Assembly (NCBI RefSeq): GCF_030246845.1
Contig: NZ_CP126889.1
Coordinates: 2,712,995 to 2,776,994 of the forward strand
Source of the DNA: Enhydrobacter sp.
Lineage (GTDB): Bacteria; Pseudomonadota; Alphaproteobacteria; Reyranellales; Reyranellaceae
Reading direction: 5' to 3'
DNA length: 64,000 nucleotides
The notes below the pieces were generated by a model that saw nothing but the letters and a program-made list of their open reading frames with translations, was not told where the DNA came from and made no database searches. The position numbers and the translations under genes were made by a program. This document shows, piece after piece, positions 35,988-47,907 of this stretch. Numbering within the stretch: position 1 is the first letter of the stretch; each line of letters begins with the position of its first letter.

Positions 35988-37225
35988 TCGTTCGCGGCAC
36001 CGAAGCGCAGCGGGCGGAAGAAGGCGCGGACATCCTCGACCAGAAGCTTCGGCTCCTCGAGCGCGGCGAAGTGGCCGCCGCTTGGCATGACGGTGTATCG
36101 CTTCAGGTTGTAGGCGCGCTCGATCCATTCCCGGGGCGGAGCAGGCGCGAGATCGGCCGGAAAGGCCGCGAAGCCGGTCGGCGTCTCGACGCGTTCGTCG
36201 GCAGGAAGGCCGCGCGGCTTCTGCTGGGCGGCCCCGCGATAGAGCCACGTCGCCGTGCCGGCGGTTCCCGTCAGCCAGTAGACCATGACGTTGTCGATGA
36301 GCAGGTCGATCGGGAAGCGGCGGTTCGGATCTCCGCCGCAGTCGCTCCAGTCGCGGAACTTCTCGACGATCCAGGCGGCGAGCCCCACGGGCGAGTCGGT
36401 GAGGGCCACGCCCAGGGTCTGCGGCCGCGTCGCCTGGATGCGCTGATAGGCGGTCTTGTCGTCGAGCCCGCCGCGCATCGTCTCGAGCCAGGTCTTCTCC
36501 GCCGCGCTGAGCCCGGCCGTCCCGAGATCGATGCCGGGTCTCAGCCCCATCATGTTGAGATGGAGCCCAACCACGCCCGAGTGCCACTCGTCCTTCTCCT
36601 CCCTTCGCGGGTGGTCGAAGGCGAGCCACGACGAGACCACGGCGCCCCAGTCGCCGCCCTGCACGCCATAGGGGCGGCGATAGTTGAGCTTGTCGTGGAC
36701 CAGCCGGTGCCAGAGATCGGCAATCGCACGGGGACCGATCGGGCCCACGCTGCCGTCCTCGCGGATCGGCGGGCCGGAGAAGCCGTAGCCCGGCAGGGAC
36801 GGCACGATCACGTCGAAGGCGTCGAGCGGATCGCCGCCGTGGCGCTCGGGATGGGCGAGGACATCGATGACGTGCAGGAACTCGACGATCGAGCCCGGCC
36901 AGCCATGCGTGATCACGAGCGGCATCGGCCGCGGCGCGCCCTCCATCTCGGTGCCCGGCTCGCGGATGAAATGGATGCGTTGCGGGCCTATATCGACCAG
37001 ATAGTTGGGCCAGCGGTTGATCGCCTCCTGGCAGCGCTGCCAGTCGTAGCCATGCCGCCAGTGGTCGACGAGGTCGGCGAGGAAGCCGGGGTCCGTGCCC
37101 GACGCCCAGCTCCCCCGATCGGCGATGGCCGTCGGAGGCCGCCAGCGTCGCAGCCGCTCGTCGAGATCGATCAGCGCGTGTTCCGGGATGTCGATCTTGA
37201 AAGGCTCGGGCGTGTCGTATCGCAT
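35984..37225 (-). CDS. Epoxide hydrolase (EHN-domain type)
   Basis: A 413-residue alpha/beta hydrolase with an N-terminal epoxide hydrolase domain (PFKIDIPEHALIDLDERLRR, residues 8-27). Then LVITHGWPGSIVEF gives the oxyanion HGWPGS motif, the nucleophilic Asp is in GVQGGDWGAVVSSW, and the C-terminal His is in MPSGGHFAALEEP. It converts an epoxide to a vicinal diol; the substrate is unknown. ATG at 37225, with the phosphatase gene ending 19 bases upstream on the same strand. Confidence 0.93.
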   Translation of the reverse strand: MRYDTPEPFKIDIPEHALIDLDERLRRWRPPTAIADRGSWASGTDPGFLADLVDHWRHGYDWQRCQEAINRWPNYLVDIGPQRIHFIREPGTEMEGAPRPMPLVITHGWPGSIVEFLHVIDVLAHPERHGGDPLDAFDVIVPSLPGYGFSGPPIREDGSVGPIGPRAIADLWHRLVHDKLNYRRPYGVQGGDWGAVVSSWLAFDHPRREEKDEWHSGVVGLHLNMMGLRPGIDLGTAGLSAAEKTWLETMRGGLDDKTAYQRIQATRPQTLGVALTDSPVGLAAWIVEKFRDWSDCGGDPNRRFPIDLLIDNVMVYWLTGTAGTATWLYRGAAQQKPRGLPADERVETPTGFAAFPADLAPAPPREWIERAYNLKRYTVMPSGGHFAALEEPKLLVEDVRAFFRPLRFGAAND

Positions 37226-37244
37226 CAAGCCATCATAGCGGAGA

Positions 37245-38006
37245 TCAGCCTTCCAGCAGCTCCGACCTGAGCCTTGCGCGGGCGGCCGAATCGAGCCCGA
37301 GCGCCTTCTCGGCGAAAGCCTCGGCACTGCCGAAATCGGCGTGCACCACCTCGAAGGCGGCTTCCAGATAGGGCCGACGTGCCTCGATGATGGCGGCGCG
37401 GGTGTGCAGATCGAGCTCGGGATAACGGCCGACATGGCCGATCCAGAGCTCGTTGGTGCGCAGGTAATCCTCCACCACCGTGTCCCACGGAACGCCGAGC
37501 AGGGTGAGCAGCAGGGCCGATGCGAAGCCCGTGCGGTCCTTGCCGGCGGTGCAATGGAATATCAGCGGCCGATGCCGGCCATCGCTCAGTGTCGCGAAGA
37601 GCGTGCGGAAGCCCGGCGTACAGCGGCGCGGATAGTCACGGTAGTGGTCGGTCAGGTATTGCATCATCAGGAAGGGCGAGGCGGTGCCATCCTCGATGGC
37701 GCGCCGGATCTTGTCGCCGATGCCCGGCTCGATATGGGCGCCGACGATCCGGCAGGCGACCCCGTTCAGGCGGTGCGGCGTCTCGGCCGCTTCGTTGACG
37801 CCGCGCAGATCGACGATCGTGCGCACGCCGAGCTTGCCGACGGCGGCGCAGTCGGCCGCGGTCAGGGTACCGAGATGAGCCGAGCGGAAGATTGCGCCGC
37901 GACGAACGCGGCGGCCATCGGCGGTGCGGTAGCCACCCAGGTCCCGGAAATTGGAGCCGCCCTCGAGCGGCACGACGAAGGGGAGCGTGATCGTGTCCAT
38001 GCGCAT
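37245..38006 (-). CDS. Tyrosine phosphatase, Y_phosphatase3 (PtpB-like) family
   Basis: A 253-residue protein. It opens with GGSNFRDLGGYRTADGRRVR and RGAIFRSAHL and carries the CX5R active-site loop in IFHCTAGKDRTG (nucleophilic Cys, then Arg). This set is typical of the Mycobacterium PtpB-like group, which includes tyrosine and phosphoinositide phosphatases. Two in-frame ATGs open the gene (38006 and 38000). The physiological target is unknown. Confidence 0.92.
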   Translation of the reverse strand: MRMDTITLPFVVPLEGGSNFRDLGGYRTADGRRVRRGAIFRSAHLGTLTAADCAAVGKLGVRTIVDLRGVNEAAETPHRLNGVACRIVGAHIEPGIGDKIRRAIEDGTASPFLMMQYLTDHYRDYPRRCTPGFRTLFATLSDGRHRPLIFHCTAGKDRTGFASALLLTLLGVPWDTVVEDYLRTNELWIGHVGRYPELDLHTRAAIIEARRPYLEAAFEVVHADFGSAEAFAEKALGLDSAARARLRSELLEG

Positions 38007-38049
38007 TGGATTATCACGCCCGGCATTGTGAAATCTTGTCCGTTTTGGG

Positions 38050-40239
38050 TCAGAATTTTTGCGACAAGGTCATCAGGACCGTCCGCCGCAGGCCGAACTG
38101 CGGGGCGCCAACGCCTACGCCGGTGCCGTCGCGGAGCTGGTAGACATGGTCGAAGAGATTGAGCACGTCGAGGCGGACCGTGGCGCCGCGCGTGCCCTTG
38201 ATCGGCAGCCGCTGCGCCAGCGACAGGTTGACCACGGCGTAAGTCGGCAGCGAGGCGTCGTTCGGCGTCACGACGGTCTTGCGCAAGCCGGTGCCCACGA
38301 GCACATCGCCGGAGAGGCGGGTCGCCCACTCCGAGTCCGGATTGAAGGTGTAGGAAACGCCTGCCGAGCCGGTCACGCTTTGGCTGTGGTCCAGATAGAT
38401 GGAATGCTGCGCGATGTAAGCCAGCTCGTCGGGGGCGAAGTTGAACTGCGCCGAATCGATGTCGGTTCCTCGAGCGTCCGACCAGGCGACGTTGCCGTAG
38501 AGCGACCACGGCCCCGAGTCGTAGCTGCCCGTGAGCTCGACGCCCTTCACTTGCGCGTTGGCATAGTTGAACGAGGTCAGCACGATCGGCGAGCCGAACT
38601 GGCCTTCGTCGAGCAGGTTGCGGGCGATCTTGTAGTAGGCATCGAAACCGAACTTCAGCCCGGGCCCGGGGCGCACCTCGAAGCCCGCGTCGAAATAGTG
38701 CGCGCGCTCGGCCTTCACCGGATCGTTCCGCGTCACGGCCGGCGCTGCGGTCGTGCCGGCGGTCGCGGCGATGGCGGCGTTGTTCACCTGGGCAAGCGGT
38801 GGCGGCGTGAAATAGCGGGCGTAGCCCGCGTGCGCGGTCAGGATATCGTTGGGCTGCCAGACGACGTTGACTCGCGGACTCAGCTGGTTTTCCCGGGTGG
38901 CGCCGTCGATCGCGTCGAAGCGCAGGCCGTAGTTCACGGTGACGGTCGGGCTTACCTTCCATTCGTCCTGCAGGTAGACGCCGTAGGTCCAGCCGACGAG
39001 GTCGGAGCCGAAGGCGATGCCTGAAGGTTGATCGCTGGTCGGGACACCGGCGCCGTCGGTGGGAAGGACCTGGGCGCTGGTGAGGCTCGTGGCCCGCTCG
39101 CGCTGCACGAGGAAGCCGGCGCGCAGCGTGTGGCTGGGCGTGGCCTTCCAGCTTCCATCGAACTGAAGGCCGGTCGCGAGGTCGGTCCGATTCGCCCACG
39201 GCGCGATGCCATTGAACATCAGGTCGCCCACGGGATCCGGCTGATAGTCGAGGACCGACCAGCGGGAGAAGGCTGAAAGCTGGAAATCGGCGTTTCCGTG
39301 ATGCTTCTGCAGCGACAGGATGCCGAAATAGGTGTCTTCCCACTGGAGCTGATCGAGGAGGCTGCTGCTGAACGCCGTGCTGCCGTTGACTGCGAATTGC
39401 GGCGTCTGGCCGGGATTGTTGGGGATCTCGAAGCGCGCATGCGAGCCGCCGCCGATGAAGCTCACGCGCGTGTCCTCGTCGAGGATGCCGGTGATCTTGG
39501 CCAGCGCGTGCCACTGGTCGGTGCTGTCGTGGATCGGATTGTCGGACGATGTGGGGTTCTCGATGCCCACGCCGTTGTGCAGGAATTGCCCGGTCAGGAA
39601 GTAGTCGATCCTGCCGCTGCGGCCGCCATAGGACAGGGACGGCTGGTAGTAGCTGCGCGAGCCCGCCGTCGCCGAGGCTTCGGCGCCGGGATCGCTGCTG
39701 CCCGACTTCAGGGTCAGGTCGACGACCCCGGCCTGGCGGAAGCCGTACTGCGCCGGCAGTGCGCCGGTGATCAGCGACATCCTGCTGGCGTACTGGGTGG
39801 CGAGCGCATTGCTGAACAGCGACAGCCCTTCGGGAAGCTGCACGCCGTCGAGACGGTACTGCAGGTTCGCGTGATCACCGCGGACATGCACTTGCCCGAA
39901 GCTGTCCTGCGCGACGCCGGGTGCGCGCAGCAGCACCTTGTCGATGGGCGTCAGCTGGCCTTGCGGGAGGGCGTCGATCGCGCCGGGGGTGAAATCGTAG
40001 CGGCTGGCGCCGAGACTCGGCTGGATCGAGCCGCGCGCCTCGTCGAGACGCTTGGCCGTGACCGTGATCTCGAGGCCGCTGCCGCCTGCTGCAGGGGGCG
40101 CCGCGACGGCCGGCGGGAACGGCGTCGTCGTGGGCGGCGGGCTGCCTGGCGCTGTCTGGGCCATCGCCGGTCCGGCGAGGGCCGTCCCGAGCACGAACGC
40201 CGCTTTGCCTCGCCAGAATTGCGCCGGCTCCTGCCGCAT
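38050..40239 (-). CDS. TonB-dependent outer-membrane receptor, probably zinc-regulated
   Basis: A 729-residue receptor. Signal peptide to AMAQ, proline-rich spacer, TonB box ITVTAKR near residue 50, plug domain (PGVAQDSFGQVHVRGDHANL, LDGVQLPEG), then a long beta-barrel ending in ...MTLSQKF with the terminal Phe. GGGGAGAA precedes the ATG at 40239. Its promoter carries a Zur-like palindrome (40270-40282), so zinc or a zinc chelate is the best guess for the cargo (ZnuD-like role); this is inference. No other zinc gene is adjacent. Confidence 0.93.
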   Translation of the reverse strand: MRQEPAQFWRGKAAFVLGTALAGPAMAQTAPGSPPPTTTPFPPAVAAPPAAGGSGLEITVTAKRLDEARGSIQPSLGASRYDFTPGAIDALPQGQLTPIDKVLLRAPGVAQDSFGQVHVRGDHANLQYRLDGVQLPEGLSLFSNALATQYASRMSLITGALPAQYGFRQAGVVDLTLKSGSSDPGAEASATAGSRSYYQPSLSYGGRSGRIDYFLTGQFLHNGVGIENPTSSDNPIHDSTDQWHALAKITGILDEDTRVSFIGGGSHARFEIPNNPGQTPQFAVNGSTAFSSSLLDQLQWEDTYFGILSLQKHHGNADFQLSAFSRWSVLDYQPDPVGDLMFNGIAPWANRTDLATGLQFDGSWKATPSHTLRAGFLVQRERATSLTSAQVLPTDGAGVPTSDQPSGIAFGSDLVGWTYGVYLQDEWKVSPTVTVNYGLRFDAIDGATRENQLSPRVNVVWQPNDILTAHAGYARYFTPPPLAQVNNAAIAATAGTTAAPAVTRNDPVKAERAHYFDAGFEVRPGPGLKFGFDAYYKIARNLLDEGQFGSPIVLTSFNYANAQVKGVELTGSYDSGPWSLYGNVAWSDARGTDIDSAQFNFAPDELAYIAQHSIYLDHSQSVTGSAGVSYTFNPDSEWATRLSGDVLVGTGLRKTVVTPNDASLPTYAVVNLSLAQRLPIKGTRGATVRLDVLNLFDHVYQLRDGTGVGVGAPQFGLRRTVLMTLSQKF

Positions 40240-40269
40240 CGTTCTCCCCTTTGGATCGTGAGCGAGGAA

Positions 40270-40297
40270 GTTATAATATAACATTTCATTTGGTCAA
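40270..40297 (-). promoter_or_regulatory. Promoter of the TonB receptor with overlapping Zur-like operator
   Basis: On the minus strand, -35 TTGACC (40297-40292) and -10 TATAAC (40275-40270) are 16 bases apart and 30 bases before the ATG. A perfect 13-base palindrome GTTATA-A-TATAAC (plus, 40270-40282), followed by ATTTC (40283-40287), covers the -10 and spacer. It matches the core and one arm of the published gammaproteobacterial Zur consensus (GAAAT-GTTATA-N-TATAAC-ATTTC). Binding there would block RNA polymerase. The site is AT-rich within GC-rich surroundings. Confidence 0.7.
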
Positions 40298-40304
40298 CCA
40301 TGTT

Positions 40305-40326
40305 CAAGCGGGCCAACGCCCGCTTG
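40305..40326 (-). terminator. Hairpin downstream of secA
   Basis: A nine-bp perfect stem CAAGCGGGC/GCCCGCTTG with loop CAAC, 33 bases past the secA stop. There is no clear U-run on either strand, so it may be a weak terminator or an mRNA-stabilising hairpin. It is about ten bases from the receptor promoter. Confidence 0.5.
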
Positions 40327-40358
40327 GCGGAAGGTTCAGGGTTGGGTGGAGGGCGGCT

Positions 40359-43118
<2,760 letters not shown>

Positions 43119-43392
43119 TAAACCCTCGATATTCTAAAGACTTAGGCGGGCACCCGGCCCGCCCTGCCTATCACAGATAGAGAGCGCGCCCGGGAGTGTC
43201 AACGCAAGCACCATCAGCCGCTTCGGCAGGCCGCACCGGTTTGCGGAAAAGCGCCGCAATTGGGGGCGACGAAGAGCGTCTGTTGGCCGGGCGCTTGCTT
43301 GCGGGGGGCGGCGCTGTGTAAACGGAGCCGCCAGCGGCCGTCGCCCTACTTCTCCTGACCGTCATCCTTCCTCATTTGTACCGGAGCCTTTC

Positions 43393-44349
43393 ATGAGCCT
43401 TCGCCTGCGCCCCGTGCGTGTTGCCGTCGCCCTTTGTGCCGTGGCCGGCATGGCGGGCGTCGCCGCAGCCCAGCAGCCTGCTCCGAAAGGGCCTGCCCCC
43501 GTCTCGCCGCCTGCGGCCAAGCCGGCCGAGGCGCCGAAGGACCCGGTCGTCGCGGTCGTCAACGGCCAGCAGATCCACCTTTCCGACCTCGAGATCGCCC
43601 AGCAGTCGCTGCCGCAGCAGTATCGCAACGTGCCGCTCGCAGCCGTGTTCCCGGCGCTGCTCGACCGCATGGTCGACAGCAAGCTGGTCGAGCAGGACGG
43701 ACGCAAGAACAAGGTGACGGACGATCCGGCGTACAAGAAGCGCCTGGCCTTCGTCGAGGACCAGGTCGTCCAGGATTTCTGGCTGCAAAAGCAGATCGCC
43801 GAGAAGCTTACCCCGGAGAGGATGAAGCAGGCCTACGACGAGAAGGTCAAGAACATGCCCGCGGAGGACGAGGTGCATGCGCGCCATATCCTGGTGGCCA
43901 CCGAGCCCGAGGCCAAGGCGATCATTGCCGAGCTGAAGAAGGGCACGCCTTTCGACAAGCTTGCCAAGGAGAAGTCCACCGACAAGGCGTCCGGCGCCGA
44001 AGGCGGCGATCTCGGCTGGTTCAAGAAGACGGACATGGTGAAGGAATTCGCCGACGCCGCTTTCGCCTTGAAGAAAGGCGCGCTGGCCGAGACGCCGGTC
44101 AAGACCCAGTTCGGCTATCACGTGATCAAGGTCGAGGATCGCCGCAAGGCGCCGCCGCCGTCGTTCGACGAACTCGCCGACCAGATTCGCCAGGATGTTG
44201 CCCGCGAGACGGTGACGGCGATGCTCAATCAGCTGCGGGCCGACGCCAAGATCGAGAAGTTCAACATCGATGGCAGCCCGCCCGCACCGGCGGCGCCCGC
44301 GACACCGGGTGCCACGCCGGCCAAGCCGGAAGCGCCGGCGAAGAAGTAA
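43393..44349 (+). CDS. Periplasmic peptidyl-prolyl isomerase (PpiC/parvulin, SurA-like)
   Basis: A 318-residue exported foldase. Signal peptide to GVAAAQ, proline/alanine-rich linker, SurA-N-like helical domain (VAVVNGQQIHLSDLEIAQQSL), then one parvulin domain (EVHARHILVATEPEAKAI, FDKLAKEKSTD, GGDLGWFKKTDMVKEF, VKTQFGYHVIKVEDRR). A proline/alanine/lysine-rich tail closes it. It assists folding of exported proteins, consistent with its place across from secA. Confidence 0.95.
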   Translation: MSLRLRPVRVAVALCAVAGMAGVAAAQQPAPKGPAPVSPPAAKPAEAPKDPVVAVVNGQQIHLSDLEIAQQSLPQQYRNVPLAAVFPALLDRMVDSKLVEQDGRKNKVTDDPAYKKRLAFVEDQVVQDFWLQKQIAEKLTPERMKQAYDEKVKNMPAEDEVHARHILVATEPEAKAIIAELKKGTPFDKLAKEKSTDKASGAEGGDLGWFKKTDMVKEFADAAFALKKGALAETPVKTQFGYHVIKVEDRRKAPPPSFDELADQIRQDVARETVTAMLNQLRADAKIEKFNIDGSPPAPAAPATPGATPAKPEAPAKK

Positions 44350-44430
44350 AACTCCCGTTTTTCGACATTTCTGGTGTAGGCTCCGCTCTTCGGCCGCTTG
44401 GCGATGGCCCGGCCGCGGAGAGGGAGTCCC

Positions 44431-45669
44431 ATGGCCGGAAAGCACGCCGTTTCGCCGCTCGCGCCCAAGACGACGCCGACGCTGCCGCGCGTCGCGGGCG
44501 TCAAGCTCGCATCGGCGGCGTCCGGCGTGCGCTATGCCGGCCGTGACGACGTGATGCTCGCGGTGCTGCCCGCGGGAGCAACCGTCGCGGGCGTGCTCAC
44601 CAAGTCCAAGACCTGCTCGGCGCCGGTCGACTGGTGCCGCAAGAACCTGTCGCGCGGCAGGATCCGCGCAATCCTGGTCAATGCCGGCAACGCCAATGCC
44701 TTCACCGGCAAGCTGGGCGACAAGGCGGTCGAGGAAAGCACGCGCGCTGTCGCTCAGGCGCTCGGCTGCCCGCGCAACGAGGTGTTCATGGCCTCGACCG
44801 GCGTGATCGGCCAGCCGCTCGAGTGGGAGAAGATCGCCGCGGTCGTGCCGGCCCTGATCAAGGGGGCCCGCGAGGACAACTGGGCGTCCGCGGCCGCGGC
44901 CATCATGACGACCGATACTTTCCCCAAGCTTGCCACACGCCAGGCGAAGATCGGCGAGCGGACCGTCACCCTGAACGGCTTTCTCAAGGGTTCCGGGATG
45001 ATCGCGCCGGACATGGCGACCATGCTCGGCTTCGTCTTCACCGACGCCAAGGTCCCGGGCACGGTCCTGCAGAAGCTCCTTTCCGATTCCGCCGACAAGT
45101 CGCTGAACTGCGTCACTGTCGATGGCGATACCTCGACCAGCGACACGCTTCTCCTGGTGGCCGCCGGGACGGCCCGCCATGCGCCGATCGAGGAGGCCGA
45201 CGATCCGGTGCTGGTCGACTTCAAGCGGGCGCTGGACGAGGTGCTCATCGAGCTGGCCCAGCTTCTCGCCCGCGACGGCGAGGGTGCCACCAAGTTCGTG
45301 ACCATCAACATTGGCGGCGCCTCGTCCAATGGCGCCGCGCGCAAGATCGGCCTGGCCGTCGCGAACTCGCCGCTGGTGAAGACCGCGATCGCGGGCGAGG
45401 ATGCGAACTGGGGCCGCATCGTCATGGCGGTCGGCAAGTCGGGCGAGCGCGCCGACCGCGACAAGCTGAGGATCTCGATCGGCGGCGTGAAGATCACCGA
45501 TGGCGGCCAGGTCGTGCCCAACTACGACGAGGCGCCGGTTGCCAGACATATCAAGGGCACGGATGTCGTGATCGACATCGATCTCGGGATCGGACGCGGC
45601 CGCGCCACGGTGTGGACCTGCGATCTGACGCACGGCTACATCGACATCAACGGCAGCTATCGTTCTTGA
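44431..45669 (+). CDS. argJ: Bifunctional ornithine acetyltransferase / N-acetylglutamate synthase
   Basis: A 412-residue self-cleaving enzyme of arginine synthesis that recycles acetyl from N-acetylornithine to glutamate. The autocleavage motif KGSGMIAPDMATMLGF is present, with Thr197 as the new N-terminal nucleophile. Other signatures are ILVNAGNANAFTG, AIMTTDTFPK and CVTVDGDTSTSDT. ATG at 44431 has GAGAGGGAG about ten bases upstream. Its stop overlaps the TTG start of mutT (TTGA). The mutT-argJ pair is common in alphaproteobacteria. Confidence 0.97.
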   Translation: MAGKHAVSPLAPKTTPTLPRVAGVKLASAASGVRYAGRDDVMLAVLPAGATVAGVLTKSKTCSAPVDWCRKNLSRGRIRAILVNAGNANAFTGKLGDKAVEESTRAVAQALGCPRNEVFMASTGVIGQPLEWEKIAAVVPALIKGAREDNWASAAAAIMTTDTFPKLATRQAKIGERTVTLNGFLKGSGMIAPDMATMLGFVFTDAKVPGTVLQKLLSDSADKSLNCVTVDGDTSTSDTLLLVAAGTARHAPIEEADDPVLVDFKRALDEVLIELAQLLARDGEGATKFVTINIGGASSNGAARKIGLAVANSPLVKTAIAGEDANWGRIVMAVGKSGERADRDKLRISIGGVKITDGGQVVPNYDEAPVARHIKGTDVVIDIDLGIGRGRATVWTCDLTHGYIDINGSYRS

Positions 45670-46118
45670 CCACATCCTTCAGCGAAGACTGTCCAGGTGG
45701 TCCGCCGCTGCTCGGCGATCGCCCGCTCGTGCTGGTGGCGGCGGTCGCGCTGGTCGATCCCGATGGCCGTCTGCTGATCGCGCAGCGGCCGGCGGGCAAG
45801 CCGATGGCGGGTCTGTGGGAGTTTCCCGGCGGCAAGGTGGACAGGGGCGAGACGCCCGAGCAAGCGCTGGTGCGCGAGCTGCATGAGGAGCTCGGCATCG
45901 AGACCGCGACGAGCTGTCTCGCGCCGGTGGCTTTCGCCAGCCACGGCTACGAGACGTTTCATCTCCTGATGCCGGTCTTCGCCTGCCGCAAATGGCTCGG
46001 CACGCCGCGCCCACGCGAGGGCCAGGCCCTGAAATGGGTGTGGCCGGCCGAGCTCGGGCGCTATCCCATGCCACCCGCCGACCGGCCGCTGATCGGCTTG
46101 CTGAGCGACCTTCTCTAA
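45666..46118 (+). CDS. mutT: 8-oxo-dGTP diphosphatase MutT (Nudix)
   Basis: A 150-residue Nudix hydrolase that removes mutagenic 8-oxo-dGTP. The Nudix box GGKVDRGETPEQALVRELHEELGI is complete (residues given in two pieces: GGKVDRGE near 50 and RELHEELGI near 65). It starts most probably with TTG at 45666, overlapping the argJ stop as TTGA; in-frame GTGs at 45729 and 45735 are alternatives giving a shorter N-terminus. It is transcribed with argJ. Confidence 0.92.
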   Translation: MTTSFSEDCPGGPPLLGDRPLVLVAAVALVDPDGRLLIAQRPAGKPMAGLWEFPGGKVDRGETPEQALVRELHEELGIETATSCLAPVAFASHGYETFHLLMPVFACRKWLGTPRPREGQALKWVWPAELGRYPMPPADRPLIGLLSDLL

Positions 46119-46128
46119 GCCGCCGGCT

Positions 46129-46941
46129 TCAGGCAGCCAACGGGAGGGTGACGCCCTGGCGCCAGCCTGTCAGGCGGCGGAAGATCACGGCCTGGGCGGT
46201 CGCGATCAGCGCCGCTCCGGCGTAGGAGACGAGGGTGGCGACCGTCCAGGCGACGATGGCGGCCCCGGTCGTGCCACCCAGCAGCCCCTGCACCAGCGAC
46301 AACGGCACGAGGGCCGCGATGATCGTCGCGATGCCGCTGGTGAAGAAGATCACGAACAGCACGCCGATGATCGGCCAGGCGTTGCCGCGGCTCGCCGCCC
46401 AGGCCTGCCGCGGCGTAAAGGGAACGTCGACCGCAGGCGCGGCGAGGCTGAAGCTGACGCGCAGGGCAAGCAGCGCCGAAATGAAGAAGCCGGTGCCGAG
46501 CGGTGCCGCCATCGCTTCGCGCCGGGCGATCTCCGGGTCGAGCGGAACCTGGCCAAGCGCGGCGGGCTCGATCGGGCCGGCCGTCAGCGTAAAGGCGGCC
46601 AGCAGCAGGAAGGTGATGCCGGCGATCTTGAGCAGCTGGACGAGGAACGTCGTCTCGCGTGCCGACCAGCGAAGGCCGGGCAGATGACCGAGCTGCCGCG
46701 GCCCGAGGAGCACGACGCGCATCCACGCGACGAGAAACATGACAGTGGGGATCACGTCCGCGGCCTTCTCGAGAAGGACGACCACCAGTGAATCGGCGAC
46801 GATCGCGTCGCCCACGACCCTGAGCAGCAGCGAGAGGATCCAGGGGATCGTCACGAGGTGGAAGAAGAGGGCGAGGTTGTTGAAGAAAAAGCCGAAGCTC
46901 TCCGACAGGACATCGCCGAACGACAGTCTGGCAGCCGACAC
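46129..46941 (-). CDS. Multi-pass membrane protein, hypothetical
   Basis: A 270-residue integral membrane protein with about six hydrophobic stretches (LALFFHLVTIPWILSLLL, IAGITFLLLAAFTLTAG, IIGVLFVIFFTSGIATIIA among them). It resembles glycerophosphoryl-type/DUF-like membrane proteins of unknown function, and no catalytic motif stands out. It begins two bases after the methyltransferase stop on the same strand and so is probably coexpressed. Confidence 0.8.
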   Translation of the reverse strand: MSAARLSFGDVLSESFGFFFNNLALFFHLVTIPWILSLLLRVVGDAIVADSLVVVLLEKAADVIPTVMFLVAWMRVVLLGPRQLGHLPGLRWSARETTFLVQLLKIAGITFLLLAAFTLTAGPIEPAALGQVPLDPEIARREAMAAPLGTGFFISALLALRVSFSLAAPAVDVPFTPRQAWAASRGNAWPIIGVLFVIFFTSGIATIIAALVPLSLVQGLLGGTTGAAIVAWTVATLVSYAGAALIATAQAVIFRRLTGWRQGVTLPLAA

Positions 46942-46943
46942 GA

Positions 46944-47858
46944 TCAGTTCCGCTCCACTTTCACCCCGGTGCTCATTTCGGTCGTGCCCAGCGCCGTGGC
47001 CAGTCGGTGCCGCGCCGCGCCTGGTTTGAGCGGCCTGGGCTGCGACGGATGCGGCGCCCAGCCATGGAGGAACAAGACCTCGAAGCTCGCCGTCACGCGT
47101 CCGGACGGCGCGCCAAAGCGTTCGGCGTAGATTTCCGCCGCGCGCACGAGCGTGGCGCGCCGGCTGAAGCCGCGCCTGCGCTCGCTGACAAGGTTGGCCT
47201 CGCCCATGGCGCCGAGGTCGCGCATCAGCGCAAACGCGTGCTGGTACTCGACGTCGATCGTGTCGCTGTCGGCCACCGGCAGGGCGAACCCCGCCCGCTG
47301 CAAGAGGCTAGCGGCGTCGCCGAGCTCGGCGAACGGCGAGACGCGCGGGCTCAATCCCCCTTCGACCTCGCTTTCCGCCAGCGCGAGCGCCTGGCGAAGC
47401 TGCCACAGCGTGCTGCCGCCCAGCATGGCGGCAAGGAACAGGCCGTCGGGCTTGAGGATGCGGGCGATCTGGATCAGCGTACCGGGCAGATCGTTTATCC
47501 AGTGGAGATTCATGGCGCTCAGCACGAGGTCGAAGCGGCGAGCCGCGAAGGGCAACGCCTCTTCGTCCGCGACGACAGCCGGGCCGGCGGCGCGGGCAGC
47601 GAAGTCGAAGCCCAGGTCCGAGCGCACCAGCCGGTCCACCGAGCGGCGGTCGCCGAGCGCCGCCGCGATCTCGTCGCCATGGCAGCCGAGGTCGAGCGCC
47701 AGGGGGAAGGTGCGGCGCACATCGTCCAGCCGCTCGACCAGGCGCTTTGCGATCTCGCGCTTCAGAAACGAGCGCTGTTCCCAGCCACGTGCCGTCCGTT
47801 CACGCCTGAGGCGAAGGACGGCACGATCGAAAACCAGCAGAGGATCAGGCGATGTCAC
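46944..47858 (-). CDS. Class I SAM-dependent methyltransferase, NDUFAF5/BioC-like
   Basis: A 304-residue protein starting with GTG at 47858. It shows VFDRAVLRLRRERTARGWEQ, the SAM-binding LALDLGCHGDEIA, and FDLVLSAMNLHWINDLPG, the set seen in NDUFAF5-type proteins (complex I assembly, arginine hydroxylation in mitochondria) and BioC relatives. The role in bacteria is not settled. It is divergent from comF with 49 bases between, a common alphaproteobacterial pairing. Confidence 0.88.
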   Translation of the reverse strand: MTSPDPLLVFDRAVLRLRRERTARGWEQRSFLKREIAKRLVERLDDVRRTFPLALDLGCHGDEIAAALGDRRSVDRLVRSDLGFDFAARAAGPAVVADEEALPFAARRFDLVLSAMNLHWINDLPGTLIQIARILKPDGLFLAAMLGGSTLWQLRQALALAESEVEGGLSPRVSPFAELGDAASLLQRAGFALPVADSDTIDVEYQHAFALMRDLGAMGEANLVSERRRGFSRRATLVRAAEIYAERFGAPSGRVTASFEVLFLHGWAPHPSQPRPLKPGAARHRLATALGTTEMSTGVKVERN

Positions 47859-47907
47859 GGCCTGTATGTAGGGCGAAAGGCACCCGAGGCATAGAGGCTC
47901 CGCCCTG

